Shown: positions 1 through 8,894, numbered from the stretch's first letter. The stretch: 17,500 nt of DNA from Halocaridina rubra (GCA_037179515.1 JAXCGZ010007577.1:15001-32500), one strand, 5' to 3'. Numbers and translations: made by a program. Notes: generated by a model from the sequence alone, not told the origin.

Positions 1-494
1 GACCACTTATGCAAACATCTTAGGTTCTCTTGAAGTTTTCTACCATTGGTCTTGTGTCTTGCTTTCTTCACAAACTTAACATCATCTGCAAACATATCTA
101 TGAATGAATTTACAGACTCTGGTATGAAATTTGCATATACAAGGAACAACAGTGGCCCTAAAGTGGAATCCTGTGAACTCCATAACTAACTTTTCTCCAC
201 TCAGAAACTGAGTGTCTTATTCTAACCCTCTGTTTCCTTTCTTCTAAGTAAATTTTTATCCATTCCAAGATATTTCCACCTATTCTCGTCATTGCTTGCA
301 GCTTCTTAATAATTCTCCCGTGTGGGACCATGTCAAATGCTTTCTTGAAGTCTATGAATATTAAATTTGCCCAGTCCTCTCTTTCCTGCAAGATTTCGAC
401 TTACCTCATCATAAGATTCTAATAAATTTGTTACTACTGATCTACCTTCTCAGAAGCCATGTTGTATCACTGAGAAAAAGTTGAAGGATTCCAG
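1..494 (-). mobile_element. LINE-A copy A1, 3' segment (RT palm fragment, runs off left edge)
   Basis: This is the reverse-transcriptase part of a CR1-like non-LTR retrotransposon read on the minus strand. The frame at 391-158 contains the motif A region (FIDFKKAFDMVPH) followed by LQAMTRIGGNILEW, and the FADD catalytic box is intact at 92-81. It breaks up near 175, where the expected GVPQGS is mutated to GVHRIP. Nucleotide similarity to A4 (about 11864 down to 11390) is clear throughout. Similarity stops at about 494, in the middle of the RT, where LINE-B copy B1 begins on the opposite strand. The upstream part of the same element resumes at 3921. It is a dead fragment. The superfamily assignment rests on motif style, not on a database search. 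Confidence 0.85.
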
Positions 495-726
495 CCGCCC
501 GTTGAAAGACTACAACTGAAGATATTAGGATTCAGCTAGGACTGGTCCAGAGAGTTTTGGGCTGAGTCTTCCTTCAGGATGGTTCTTTTCCTCATGCCTA
601 CGTCTACACTGAATATTCTGGCATATTCATTACACATCTCTTGCTATCCTATTACATTTGATGAGTCACAACACTCCCCTCATCTGTCTCTTTCTCTCTC
701 TTTACTCACATATTTACTACTATTTA
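495..726 (+). other. LINE-B 5' UTR
   Basis: This leader precedes the endonuclease frame. It is recognisable because a homologous but diverged stretch makes up most of B3 (minus strand, about 15690 down to 15511). Shared blocks include GAGTCTTCCTTC, GCCTAC-TCTACA, GAATATTCT and AGTCACAACACT. Non-LTR elements usually carry an internal promoter in this region, and its retention in B3 fits that idea, but no promoter motif can be assigned from the sequence alone. The frame is open through here (from 579), but the peptide resembles nothing known to me and I treat it as non-coding leader. Confidence 0.65.
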
Positions 727-1433
727 TGGAAGGTCCACAGCTAATAGCCCCCAGTACCCGGCATACAGGGGTGCGAAGAATCTCCAGGATTTGTGTTGAC
801 TCCACTATTGGCTTGAGGGCAGACATGGCTGGTGGTAGTAATGGTTCTGCCCTTAACCTTGCACCTCCCAATAGATCTGCTTCTTTTGCTCTTCACTATT
901 CTAACATTCGTGGGCTGAACTCTAATCTTTCATCTGTGGAACAGCACTTGGGTACTTTCCACCCTAACCTCCTCCTCCTGTCAGAAACCCAGCTTTCTAT
1001 ACATGCTTCCACTGACCCATTTCAAATCTCTCACTATAATCTGTATACTCGTTTTCATTCCAAAGGTAGGTTCTGTGCCTACTGCAACACTAACATTCCT
1101 ATTGCGAGGCTCATGGACCTGGAATCTCCTGACTTTGATGTTCTTTGGCTTAAAATCTATCTTTCCACTACCATTATTTTCCTTTGCCTCTGCTACTGTT
1201 CTCCAAACTGCACCGAGTTTGTGTCTTTCTTTGAATATCTGTCCTCGTGCCATGAGCCCTTGCTATCTTCTCACCCACATGCCGAAGTTCTCTGCATTGG
1301 AGACTTCAATGTACACAACAGTGAGTGGCTTTATTCTTCTCACACTGATGTGGGAGGAAGTGAGGTCCTAGCTTTCTCTATTGTTCCCGATCTGGAGCAA
1401 ATTATCAGACATCCTACTCTGACCACCCTCTGA
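727..1433 (+). pseudogene. LINE-B endonuclease domain (N-terminal part of EN-RT polyprotein)
   Basis: This encodes an APE-like endonuclease, which nicks target DNA for target-primed reverse transcription. The frame carries SNIRGLNSNLSSVEQHL (about 900-950), the catalytic glutamate region LLLLSETQLS (about 970-1000), LCIGDFNVHNSEW (about 1293-1330) and DLEQIIRHPTL near 1390-1425. In-frame ATGs at 727 and 825 are both possible starts; which one is genuine cannot be decided. The frame stops at 1431-1433 because HPTL is followed almost at once, in another frame, by the SDH motif (1418-1426). Related elements have roughly 30 residues between these two motifs, so an internal deletion is likely (inference). 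The protein is non-functional in this copy. Confidence 0.85.
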
Positions 1434-1755
1434 TCACAATTTCTTCCATTTTTGCTCCCCTCCACCAATCCTTCCTACTCAGTTCCGCCTTTGGCACTTT
1501 GAGCATACCCAATATGAAAATTTGCGTAACTTCCTCTTTGACTTTCCATGGGATGACTACTGCTTTCGGTCCTGCAATCCTGATGAGGTACCTTTAAAAG
1601 TTGTCAAGAACATGACCTCGGGAATGGAGATGTACATCCCCTCTTCTACAGAAACTTTTTCTCCTCTATACCTTGGTTTGACCGTGCCTGCTCCATGGGT
1701 ATCCAGGCCAGGAATCGGGCACACCGATATTACAAAGCCTCTCCTTTCATTTTAA
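1415..1755 (+). pseudogene. LINE-B endonuclease C-terminus and linker (frameshifted)
   Basis: This stretch begins with the APE signature SDHPLI, followed by a frame matching B2 with an LRNFLFDFPWDDYCFRS block (about 1518-1575), then GMEMYIPSST. The same block in B2 (minus, 8894-8616) reads cleanly, confirming the identity. After about 1655 the reading frame departs from B2 (which continues KPWFGRACS), so a frameshift occurred here. It is part of the same dead EN-RT gene as its neighbours and is not an independent gene. Confidence 0.8.
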
Positions 1756-1867
1756 CTCGCTCTGCTTTTATTGTTGTTAGGAACCTCTGCACTTCTCAGA
1801 CTCGAAGGTCTAAGGCTTCCTGTATATAAAGGAAAGTTGACGACCTTAACTCCTCTCCCACTGACAA

Positions 1868-2224
1868 ATGTTCTGGTCCTTAGTCAAAAACCTCTACAGA
1901 AATGTCTGTGACTCAAGTTTTAGCCCTCTTATTCGTTTTGATGGTTCTAAAGCTTGCTCTCCCACTGACAAAGCCACTCTCTTTGGCTCTAATATGTCTT
2001 CCAACTCTTCTATAAACGATTCCAGCACACCTGTTCCTCAATCTTTACCCCTCTCTAACCCTATGCCCTCCCTTATCCTTTCTTCACACAAAGTTCAAAA
2101 GGTTCCTTGCTCGCTAAAGACGAACAAGGCATCTGGTTCCGATGGCATCCCTGCAAGATTCCTTAAGGAGTTTGCAGGTGAACTGGCCCCGTGCTTTGCC
2201 GTCATATTTGCCTCTTTCTGTTAA
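1868..2224 (+). pseudogene. LINE-B linker and N-terminal reverse transcriptase
   Basis: The 118-codon frame contains the pre-RT linker (FWSLVKNLYRN) and the early RT motif NKASGSDGIPARFLKEF (about 2128-2175), followed by ELAPCFAVIF, as is standard for Jockey/CR1-type RTs. The B2 counterpart covers 8441-8235 and continues into 8200-8100. Near 1868-1872 this copy has lost about one base relative to B2, shifting the frame. It ends in a TAA at 2222-2224, and the following 110 bases (SWK...KKG, NY-P region) are recognisable by nucleotide similarity to B2 but are frame-disrupted. Confidence 0.8.
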
Positions 2225-2335
2225 CCAGTATCTACCCTTCATCTTGGAAGCATTCTCTAGAGTCTTGTTCAACCTGTTCTAAGAAGGGTGCCGTTCTATT
2301 TCCCAAACCTCCTCTATTGCTAAGTTTTTGAAACT

Positions 2336-2857
2336 TTGCACAATGCTCACCTCCTGAAGCGCCTTGAATATAACTCACTTATCTCCGATCACCAGCACGG
2401 CTTCTGCAAGGCAAAATCCACTGGTGACCTTCTGTCCTATCTTACTCTTGTATGGGAAATTTCTGTCTTTTCTGATTTTACAGTAAGAAGGTCTCTCTGT
2501 CTCTTATGTGTTCAAGGAGTGTAGTTCAACTGCTGATGAATTCCGTCTTTCGTTTTATAAACTTCCTCTCTCTTGCCGGTCTCATCTTCTCTGAGGAACT
2601 ATGGGGAATCCTTTGTTGTCGTCCTTGATATCTCCAAAGCTTTTGATAGAGTCTGGCACAAGGCTCTGTCGGATAAAGTCCCTGCCTATGGCTGTACTCC
2701 TTCTTTTTGTTTTCTAATTTCCAGTTTTCTTTCCGACTGCTTTATATCTGCTGTTGTTGATGGTGCGACATCTAGCCCTTTCTCTTTTACCGGTGGTGTT
2801 CCACACGACTCTGTTCTTTCACCTACTCTGTTCCTTCTCTTCATCAATGATCTTTGA
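2336..2857 (+). pseudogene. LINE-B reverse transcriptase palm, split by an extra ~125 bp
   Basis: The RT fingers/palm is readable as HLLKRLEYNSLISDHQHGF-KSTGDLLSYL (about 2350-2450) and then, after an intrusion at 2456-2580, as VVLDISKAFDRVWHKAL (motif A), GGVPHDSVLSPTLFLLFINDL (motif B, about 2790-2854) and a TGA at 2855-2857. In B2 the two halves are contiguous, so the intrusion is specific to B1. Ten codons beyond the TGA, in the same frame, the catalytic box at 2888-2899 reads FAND instead of FADD, so the first catalytic aspartate is lost. The same TGA exists in B2. Confidence 0.85.
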
Positions 2858-3165
2858 CATTCCCCATCTTCCTCTCTTCTTCGTGCCTTTGCTAATGATT
2901 CTACCCTTCACTTTTCCTCTGCCTTTTCTTCACAACCTTCATCCGCTACTCGTAATCAGTCTTGTATCACTCTTTCTTCTACTCTCAACTCCGATTTGCG
3001 GAGGATATCTGAGTGGGGCACTCAGTTAAATTCAATACCTCCAAGACATAATTTCTGGCTATCTCTTTATCTTCTTCTCCTCCTGATAGCCGTATTGTCT
3101 TCGAAACTAACGATATTTACCCTCTTTATTTTATCAACATATTAGAAATCCATATAGCCTCTAAT

Positions 3166-3603
3166 TTGTCTTGGAGGAATCACATAATCCAAATTTCTAA
3201 AACTTCATCCAAACAATTTGTTTTTTCTTTTCGTTTCCGTCATGACTTTTCCTCTTTACAGCTACTTAAGATTTTTAAAAGTCTCATCTGTCCCTGCTTA
3301 GCATACTGCTCACACATATGGAGTGCTTCTACATATATTTACCTCCTTGATAGGGTTGAGTCTAAGGCAGTCAGAATCATTAATGATCCGTCTCTTACCT
3401 GTAATCTGGATTCTCTCTCTCTTCGTCGTAAGGTATCATCCCTTTCTCTTTTCTATTGCTACTACTTCCATCGTTGCTCTGATGAGTGTGCCAGTTTCAT
3501 CCCACCCCCACTACCGAGGCCACGTAACACTCGTCAAGCAGCCTCATCTCACAGGTACTGTGTGGAGATTTGTAGCTCGTGGATTGGTCGGTGCAGCGAC
3601 TGA
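3166..3603 (+). pseudogene. LINE-B RT thumb and C-terminal region
   Basis: The frame matches the B2 product at 7434-6712: SWRNHIIQIS, LLKIFKSLICPCLAYCSHIW, LLDRVESKAVRIINDPSLT, LRRKVSSLSLFYCYYFHRCSDE and PPPLPRPRNTRQAASSHRY. This is the typical post-palm region of Jockey/CR1-group EN-RT proteins, which ends with a WNSLPPSVFP-type block; here that block falls after a frameshift near 3600 and is visible in another frame to about 3710. Coding capacity is lost and the stretch is degraded at 3010-3165. Confidence 0.82.
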
Positions 3604-3761
3604 TGCTTCCCATCTACCTCCAGTCTCTGGAACTCTCTTCCTCCTTCTGTCTTTCCTATGTCAGTTGACCTATCATCCTTCAAAAAGTGGATCTATTGCC
3701 ATCTCAGAGCCTAGTCCTACATATATCTGGGTCCTCTGTACTTTGACCTCTGTACTTTGAC

Positions 3762-3920
3762 TGTTTTTTGTGTCTGTCGTTTTCTTTTGTGTGATATTAC
3801 CTCATCTCTGCCTTGTTCTTAACCTTTTTCTTTTCCTTTGTCTTGGCGTTTTCTTGTGCCCGGACCTTTATTGATTAGGGCAGTTTTTGCCTTTCCTGTT
3901 ATCACATTCATAAAAAAAAA
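3762..3920 (+). other. LINE-B 3' UTR with terminal hairpin and A-tail (B1)
   Basis: The 3' UTR runs to a nine-base A-run at 3912-3920. A small stem, GGCA (3879-3882) paired with TGCC (3888-3891), sits about 20 nt before the tail, followed by TATCACATTCAT. B2 and B3 have the same arrangement. In LINEs a 3' stem-loop of this kind is often the site recognised by the element's own RT; that role here is inference. Confidence 0.7.
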
Positions 3921-3950
3921 GTTATGGGCATCTATATCCATCAGCGCTTT

Positions 3951-4151
3951 TCATACCTCTGTGTTTGAAAAGAATACGTCCTCTAGTACTGGGCCATGAC
4001 TTGCTATCTCTGCAATATGAGGGGGTGGGGTATTTTCTACTGTAAATACTGACTGAAACTCCCTGTTAAATTCTTGGTAAATCTCTTCATCCATCTCAGT
4101 GATGCTTCCATCCAACCTCTTTAGCTTTAAAGTCTGTTCTTTTACCTTCAT
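3951..4151 (-). pseudogene. LINE-A linker between endonuclease and RT
   Basis: This 66-codon frame (KVKEQTLKLKRLDGSITEMDEEI, EFQSVFTVENTPPP) is almost the same as the corresponding part of A4 (about 12345-12150). The block precedes RT motif 1 in CR1-type elements. Upstream, 4152-4434 is recognisable as the same linker from nucleotide similarity to A4 but is broken by frameshifts. Confidence 0.8.
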
Positions 4152-4434
4152 TTTTCCTCTGATAAAGCTGTGGAAAAGTTTGGAATTTTCTTCAGCTTTC
4201 CAGGTGATATCCCTTTCATAGTCTCTCTCTGCCTCTCTTCTTTCACTTAGGTAATCATTTCTCTCTCTTTTAAAAGTCTTCCAGGCACATATGCTCTTTC
4301 TCCTCCTATATCTTTTTCCAGCATTTTTTCTCTCAATTCCAAAGCTCTCTTACACTCATTATTGAACCATTTTTCTCTGGCTTGAATAACTCCTATTTTG
4401 GTGGAAGGTATGCAACAATCTATTATTTCACATA

Positions 4435-5300
4435 TTACTCACAAAAGAAGTCGTTAATTTCTTGCACATATTTGTTGTTAAATAAGATCCTCAAGTCAAT
4501 ATTTGCAAAAAACTCATTCATTTTGATGTCATCTCCTTTTGGATAGTTCCTCCTAGTTTCCTCAGTGCCTCTGCTCTCAAGCAGAACATCTTCGATGATA
4601 TACTCTATCAACAAGACACAGTGGTCACCTTTTCCAAATGGTAGTTCATACTCAATTTTTGTTATATTCAACACATTATTTGTGAATACTAGATATAGTA
4701 GCAATGGCTCATCCCAATCCCTGGCCCTCGTTGGTTTCAGTGCATGTTCATGTAGTAAATTCCTTGTACACAATCTAGGAATCTTGCCCCAAATGAGTCC
4801 TCCCCAGTGTGTGTGTCAAGATTTATCCAATCTATCTCTCTATGATTAAAATATCCCATTATCAAAATCCTACATTTTCTCTCCTGTGCAAAGTTAATAA
4901 TTGAGATTATGACTTCAATAGTGCATATATGACTTTCCTCATAATCTTCTAGCGTATGTTGGTTCCTTGATGGGTGTCATATAACAGTTATTATAATGCT
5001 CTCTGACCAAGTATTTATGCAAGCAACACAAAATTCCTTGAACTCACTTTCTATAGCAATGTTTATCCTAAACTGAAATGTTTCACTTATGAGCAGTGGT
5101 ATCCCTCCACCAGTCCTCTCAAATCTTTCAACCTTTAATATTCTGAAGCCCTTAGGAAAAACTGTGACACTTCTTAGGTCCTTACATAACTTAGTCTCTG
5201 TAATTGCTACTATATCTGCCGTACTGTTGTGAACCTATCCTTTAATTCTACTGCCTTACCAGCTATTCCATCAGCATTTGTGTACTGCAATCTTAATGAG
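4435..5300 (-). pseudogene. LINE-A APE-type endonuclease domain
   Basis: Read on the minus strand from about 5290, the frame gives LRLQYTNADGIAGKAVELK, then after one shift DIVAITETKL (the catalytic Glu), RFERTGGGIPLLI, FCVACINTWSES, and RILIMGYFNHREI (the GDFN-equivalent, here GYFN). The product at 4773-4435 contains the domain's C-terminal part, including a DHCVLLIEYII block equivalent to the SDH motif. The domain would nick target DNA. At least three stops or shifts, plus the GDFN to GYFN change, make it non-functional. A4 retains only the last ~30 codons of this domain. Confidence 0.78.
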
Positions 5301-5319
5301 ACTGCACCCTCTGATCTTC

Positions 5320-6304
5320 TTTCATTATCTTCTTATCTCCCCTTTGGCTGGAAGAACTCTGAAACTAAAATTTTTCTTCTCTTCTTCATTTCTTTCCTCA
5401 TTTAACCCTCTAGCCTTTTGCAACGAGTTTTTGATCCTTTCCATCTCTTCCTGTCTTCTGTATCGTCTAATGAACACTGTTTTGAATTCTTGAAGGTCTT
5501 TTAGGTGCTTTTCTCATCAATATATCTCTACATGTGTCTCCTCTCTCAAACATACTTTTGCTGGTCTTGCCTTTTCCTTCCTAAAATATTTACCAAGTTA
5601 GTGAATATTTATAATATCCTCAGGACCACAAACTACTCCAAGTTATCTTATCAGGTCTACAACCGTAGCTTTATTTTCTTCAAGTCTCCCCTACCATGTT
5701 GGCTCCTGGGATTCACTTATGTCTGAGATTACCACTGAATTCTCTTTATCAAGTGCCTGTTTTATCAGTGGATTTGCCCTTTCCATCACAACATCTTTAA
5801 TTTTTTCTATTACTGTTACTTTATAGTAAACCGTTTGTATGTTTTCCAGTGCCACCACCCTCACAGCCTCTTTTAGTGCCACATTCTCCTTTAGTGCATC
5901 TGCATAGGAACTTTTCATGGCATCATGTTCTGTATTCAGCTCCTGAAACTATTTTCTAAATTGTTTGATGTTTTCCTTTATCTGGACATTCCAAGCTGCA
6001 ATCTCGTCTCTCTCAGAATAGAGCAGTGAACTAACTTTAATTCAATGAGGTTGTCATTCATTTGTTTGATGTTATCTTTTTGCTTAGAAACTCTGGTTTC
6101 TAGTTCACACATTTACCTTTCCAGCTTCATTGTTCGTTTTTCTAGTTCTTCCATCTCTTGCCCTTATGCCTTATTTGCTTCCTTCAAAAATCTTAATTCC
6201 TCTCTAAATGATTCACTCTCTTTAATTTCTCTATCCATATTCCAAATTTAATAGCCAGGTTTATTAAAAGTGTCTCCAGGTCGTTGAGCTTTTACTTCAG
6301 CCAT
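5320..6304 (-). pseudogene. LINE-A ORF1: coiled-coil nucleic-acid-binding-type protein (degraded)
   Basis: A first ORF starts at an ATG at 6304 (MAEVKAQRPGDT). It runs through heptad-rich, Glu/Lys-rich segments at about 6240-6050 (EELRFLKEANKA, MCELETRVSKQKDNIKQM), then 5918-5691 (SSYADALKENVALKEAV), with a final block at about 5620-5340 containing LGKYFRKEKARPAKVCL and EKHLKDLQEFKTVFI, then a RIKNSLQKARGLNEERNEE stretch. The block resembles the C-terminal conserved region of many animal LINE ORF1 proteins, in which a coiled coil oligomerises the protein and the C-terminal half binds RNA. Several in-frame stops (for example near 6165, 6115 and 5660) kill it. The identification comes from pattern and position before the endonuclease; no database was consulted. 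Confidence 0.68.
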
Positions 6305-6515
6305 CTAAGAGCCACTCCTCCTCCTACATCCCCTGGAGATCCTCTACCACGCCTCCTCTGAAATTTGCTTCATTTTGATGTTTTGCCTTTAACAGAATAT
6401 ATAGAGAGAAAAGAACAGAGAAAAGTTTCTATTTAAGTTTCACGTAGAATTTCTATATCTTCATATGAGTACTAATTTATTTGCTCAGGTTATCTCTTTT
6501 CTGGTAACACATATG
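6305..6515 (-). other. LINE-A 5' leader and A1/B2 boundary
   Basis: Upstream of the ORF1 ATG lies purine-rich leader (on the minus strand), then AT-rich sequence reaching the T-run that begins B2. No other copy in the window extends this far 5', so I cannot tell where the element ends and host DNA begins. No gene is visible. Confidence 0.4.
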
Positions 6516-6711
6516 TTTTATTTTTTTAAGACAGTGACATCGGGACAGGCAGAAACTGCCCTCATCAATAAAGGCCCGGGCACGAGAAAATACCAAGATG
6601 AAGGAAAAGAAAAAGGTTAAGGGCAAGACAGAGATGAGGTAATGTCACACAAAGGAAAACGACAGACAGAAAAAAACAGTCAAAGTACAGAGGACCCAGA
6701 GATATGGAGGA

Positions 6712-7434
6712 CTAGGCTCTGAGATGACGATAGATCTGCTTTTTGAAGGATGAAAGGTCATAAGAATTAGGAAAGACAGAAGGAGGAAGAGAGTTCCAGA
6801 GTCTGGAGGTAGATGGGAAGAAGCAGTCGCTGCACCGACCAATCCGCGAGCTACAAATCTCCACACAGTACCTGTGAGATGAGGCTGCTTGGCTAGTGTT
6901 ACACGGCCTCGGCAGTGGAGGAGGGATGCAACTCGCCAACTCATCAGAGCAGCGATGAAAGCAGTAGCGATAGAAAAGCGAAATAAAAGATACCTTACGG
7001 CGAAGAGAGAGAGAATCCAGGTTAGAAGTAAGAGAAGGATCATTAATGAATATGACTGCCTTAGATTCAACCCTATCAAGAAGATAATTAAAGGAAGAAG
7101 CACCCCAGATGTGTGAGCAGTATTCCAAGCAGGGGCGAATAAGACCTTTGTAAATTTTAAGTAAATGCAATGAGGAAAAGTAATGACGAAAACGAAACAA
7201 AACCCCAAATTTTTTGGATGAAGATATAGAAATTTGGATTATGTGATCCCTCCAAGACAAGTTAGAGGCTATATGGATTCCTATGTTGATAGAGTTAAGA
7301 GGGTAAAGTTCATTAGTCTTGAAGACAATAGGGCTATCAGGAGGAGAAGAAGATAAAGAGATAGCCAGAAACTGTGTCTTGGAAGCATTGAATTTAACTA
7401 AATTTTGAGTGCCCCATTCAGATACTCTCTGCAA
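6712..7434 (-). pseudogene. LINE-B RT thumb and C-terminal region (best preserved)
   Basis: This 240-codon frame is the longest clean LINE-B segment. It carries SEWGTQNLVKFNASKTQFL (the strand after the catalytic box), SWRDHIIQISISSSKKFGVL, LLKIYKGLIRPCLEYCSHIW, LLDRVESKAV, PPPLPRPCNTSQAASSHRY and SRLWNSLPPSVFPNSYDL, ending at SFKKQIYRHLRA followed by a stop. This is the complete C-terminus of a Jockey/CR1-group EN-RT and defines the natural end of the LINE-B ORF. It is out of frame with the upstream palm segment (7968-7573), so the gene is broken between about 7440 and 7530. Confidence 0.88.
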
Positions 7435-7572
7435 ATCGGAGTTAAGAGTAGAAGAAAGAGTGATACGAAATTGATTAAGAGTAACAGATGAAGGCTGTGA
7501 AGAAAATCTAGAGGAAAAGTGAAGGGCAAAATCATAAGCAAAGGCATGAAGAAGAGAGGAAGATGGGGATTG

Positions 7573-7968
7573 TCAAAGATCATTGATGAAGAGAAGAAAC
7601 AGAGTAGGTGAAAAAACAGAGCCCTGTGGAACACCACTGGTAACAGAGAAAGGGCTAGATGTCTCGCCATCAACAACTACAGATATAGAACGGTCAGTAA
7701 GAAAACTGGAAATCAGAGAACAGAAAGAAGGGGTAAAGCCATAGGCAGGGAGTTTGGCCAACAGAGCCTTGTGCCAGACTCTGTTAAAAGCCTTAGAGAT
7801 ATCAAGAGAGACGAAAAAGGATTCCCCATAGTTCCTCAGAGAAGATAACCATACAAGACTAAGATATGACAGGAGATCACCAGTGGATCTTGCCTTGCAG
7901 AAGCCATACTGGTGATCTGAGATAAGTGAGTTAGATTCAAGGCGTTTCAAGAAGTGAGCATTGAGCAA
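7573..7968 (-). pseudogene. LINE-B reverse transcriptase palm
   Basis: The 131-codon frame reads NAHFLKRLESNSLISDHQYG, KARSTGDLLSYLSLVW, LDISKAFNRVWHKALLAKL (motif A; the second Asp of AFD is Asn), SISVVVDGETSSPFS and SGVPQGSVFSPTLFLLFIND (motif B). It ends at the TGA (7575-7573) that also occurs at the same place in B1. Nine more sense codons follow and then the catalytic box at 7542-7531 reads FAYD instead of FADD. Upstream (8200-7970) the NY-PIALISSIAKVF region is visible, with an in-frame stop in place of Arg in NYRP. Confidence 0.88.
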
Positions 7969-8234
7969 AGTTTCGAAAACTTTAGCAATAGAGGAGATTA
8001 GGGCAATAGGTCAGTAGTTAGAAGGAATAAAGCAGTCACCCTTCTTAGGAGCAAGGTGAACTAGAGCATGCTTCCAAGATGAAGGATAGATACTGGTTGA
8101 CAGAATAAGGCGAAAAAGAGGCAAAGCACGGGAACCAGTTCATCTGCAAACTCCTAAAGGAACCTTGCAGGGATGCCATTGGGACCAGATGCCTTGTTCG
8201 TCTTTAGCGAGTGAAGAACCTTATGAACTTTCCG

Positions 8235-8441
8235 TTAAGAAAGAATAAGGGAGGGCATAGCGTTAGAGAGGGGAAAAGACTGAGGAATAGGTGCACTGAA
8301 ATCGTTGATAGAAGAGTTGGCAGAAAAATGAGAGCCAAAGAGAGCGGCTTTGTCAGAGGAAGAGCAAGCTATAGAATCATCAGAACGAATGAGAGGGGGA
8401 AAGCTTGAGTTATAGAAGTTTCTGGAGAGGTTTTTGGCCAA
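8235..8441 (-). pseudogene. LINE-B linker segment
   Basis: This short frame (MAKNLSRNFYNSSFPPLIRS, KAALFGSHFSANSSIND) corresponds to the pre-RT linker of B1 at 1868-2080. The next part (8234-8100) continues by nucleotide similarity into the early RT motif (TKTNKASGPNGIPARFL-like) in a shifted frame. It is part of the same broken EN-RT gene as the neighbouring segments. Confidence 0.78.
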
Positions 8442-8615
8442 AGACCAGAAGCATTTGTCAGTGGGAGAGGAGTTAAGGTCATCAACTTTCCTTCTTATAA
8501 AAGAAGCCTTAGACCTTCGAATCTGAGCAGTGCAGCGATTCCTAGCTATAATAAAAGCAGAGCGAGTGAAATTGGAAGGAGAGGCCAGGTAAGATCGGTG
8601 AGCCTGATCCCTAGT

Positions 8616-8894
8616 CTAGATAGCCATGGAGCAGGCACGGCCAAACCAAGGTTTAGGGGGAGAGAAAGTTTTTGTAGAAGAGGGGATGTATGCCTCCATT
8701 CCTGCGGTCATGATCTCGGCAACTTTTAGAGCTACCTGATCAGGGTTCCGGGACCGAAAGCAGTAGTCATCCCATGGGAAGTCAAAGAGAAAGTTACGCA
8801 AATTTTCATGTAGGGTATGCTCGAAGTGCCAAAGGCGGCGCTGAGTAGGAGGGATTGGTGGTGGGGGAGCAAATATGGAAGAGACTGAGATCAT
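8616..8894 (-). pseudogene. LINE-B endonuclease C-terminus and linker
   Basis: The frame opens with SDHSMISVSSIFAPPPP, the APE SDH signature that ends the endonuclease core, and continues LWHFEHTLHENLRNFLFDFP, WDDYCFRSRNPDQVALKVAE, MTAGMEAYIPSST and KPWFGRACSMAI. B1 1415-1660 is its counterpart. The SDH codons lie just upstream of the first ATG counted here, at about 8915-8895. The rest of the endonuclease is absent: sequence above about 8920 is unrelated, giving the 5' truncation point. Confidence 0.85.

Larger units (their letters stand above)
495..3920 (+). mobile_element. LINE-B copy B1, near full-length non-LTR retrotransposon
   Basis: This is a plus-strand LINE of about 3.4 kb with the order 5' UTR, APE-type endonuclease, linker, reverse transcriptase, C-terminal region, 3' UTR and A-tail (3912-3920). 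No separate ORF1 is visible, so the element appears to have a single ORF. It lies between two segments of LINE-A copy A1 and is therefore nested. Compared with B2 it has several frameshifts, about 125 bp of extra sequence at 2456-2580, and what looks like a ~30-codon deletion inside the endonuclease near 1410. The catalytic RT box reads FAND instead of FADD. It cannot be autonomous. Its 5' end is defined by the loss of LINE-A similarity and by the match to B3, and is good to roughly 15 bp. Confidence 0.88.
3921..6510 (-). mobile_element. LINE-A copy A1, 5' segment (5' UTR, ORF1, endonuclease, start of RT)
   Basis: This continues the element at 1-494, beyond the nested LINE-B copy. Reading on the minus strand from 6510 downwards it holds a short leader, ORF1 with a coiled coil and a second conserved domain, the endonuclease (about 5300-4400), and the linker plus start of RT (to 3921). 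At the junction with B1 about 255 bp are missing compared with A4 (11865-12118), which would encode RT motifs around the PDDI and NYRP blocks. It is the only copy in the window that retains ORF1. The 5' limit near 6510 is approximate, because it is bounded only by the A-tail of B2. Confidence 0.8.

Noticed and set aside
981..1371. Frames antisense or out of frame to the LINE-B endonuclease (981-1253 minus, 1003-1371 plus)
   Set aside because: They shadow the EN frame (GDFN, SETQLS) and show no domain of their own.
4565..4849. 94-codon plus-strand frame
   Set aside because: It is antisense to the LINE-A endonuclease, which has recognisable motifs on the minus strand.
6889..7116. Basic 75-codon plus-strand frame
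   Set aside because: It is antisense to the best preserved LINE-B C-terminal frame (7434-6712).
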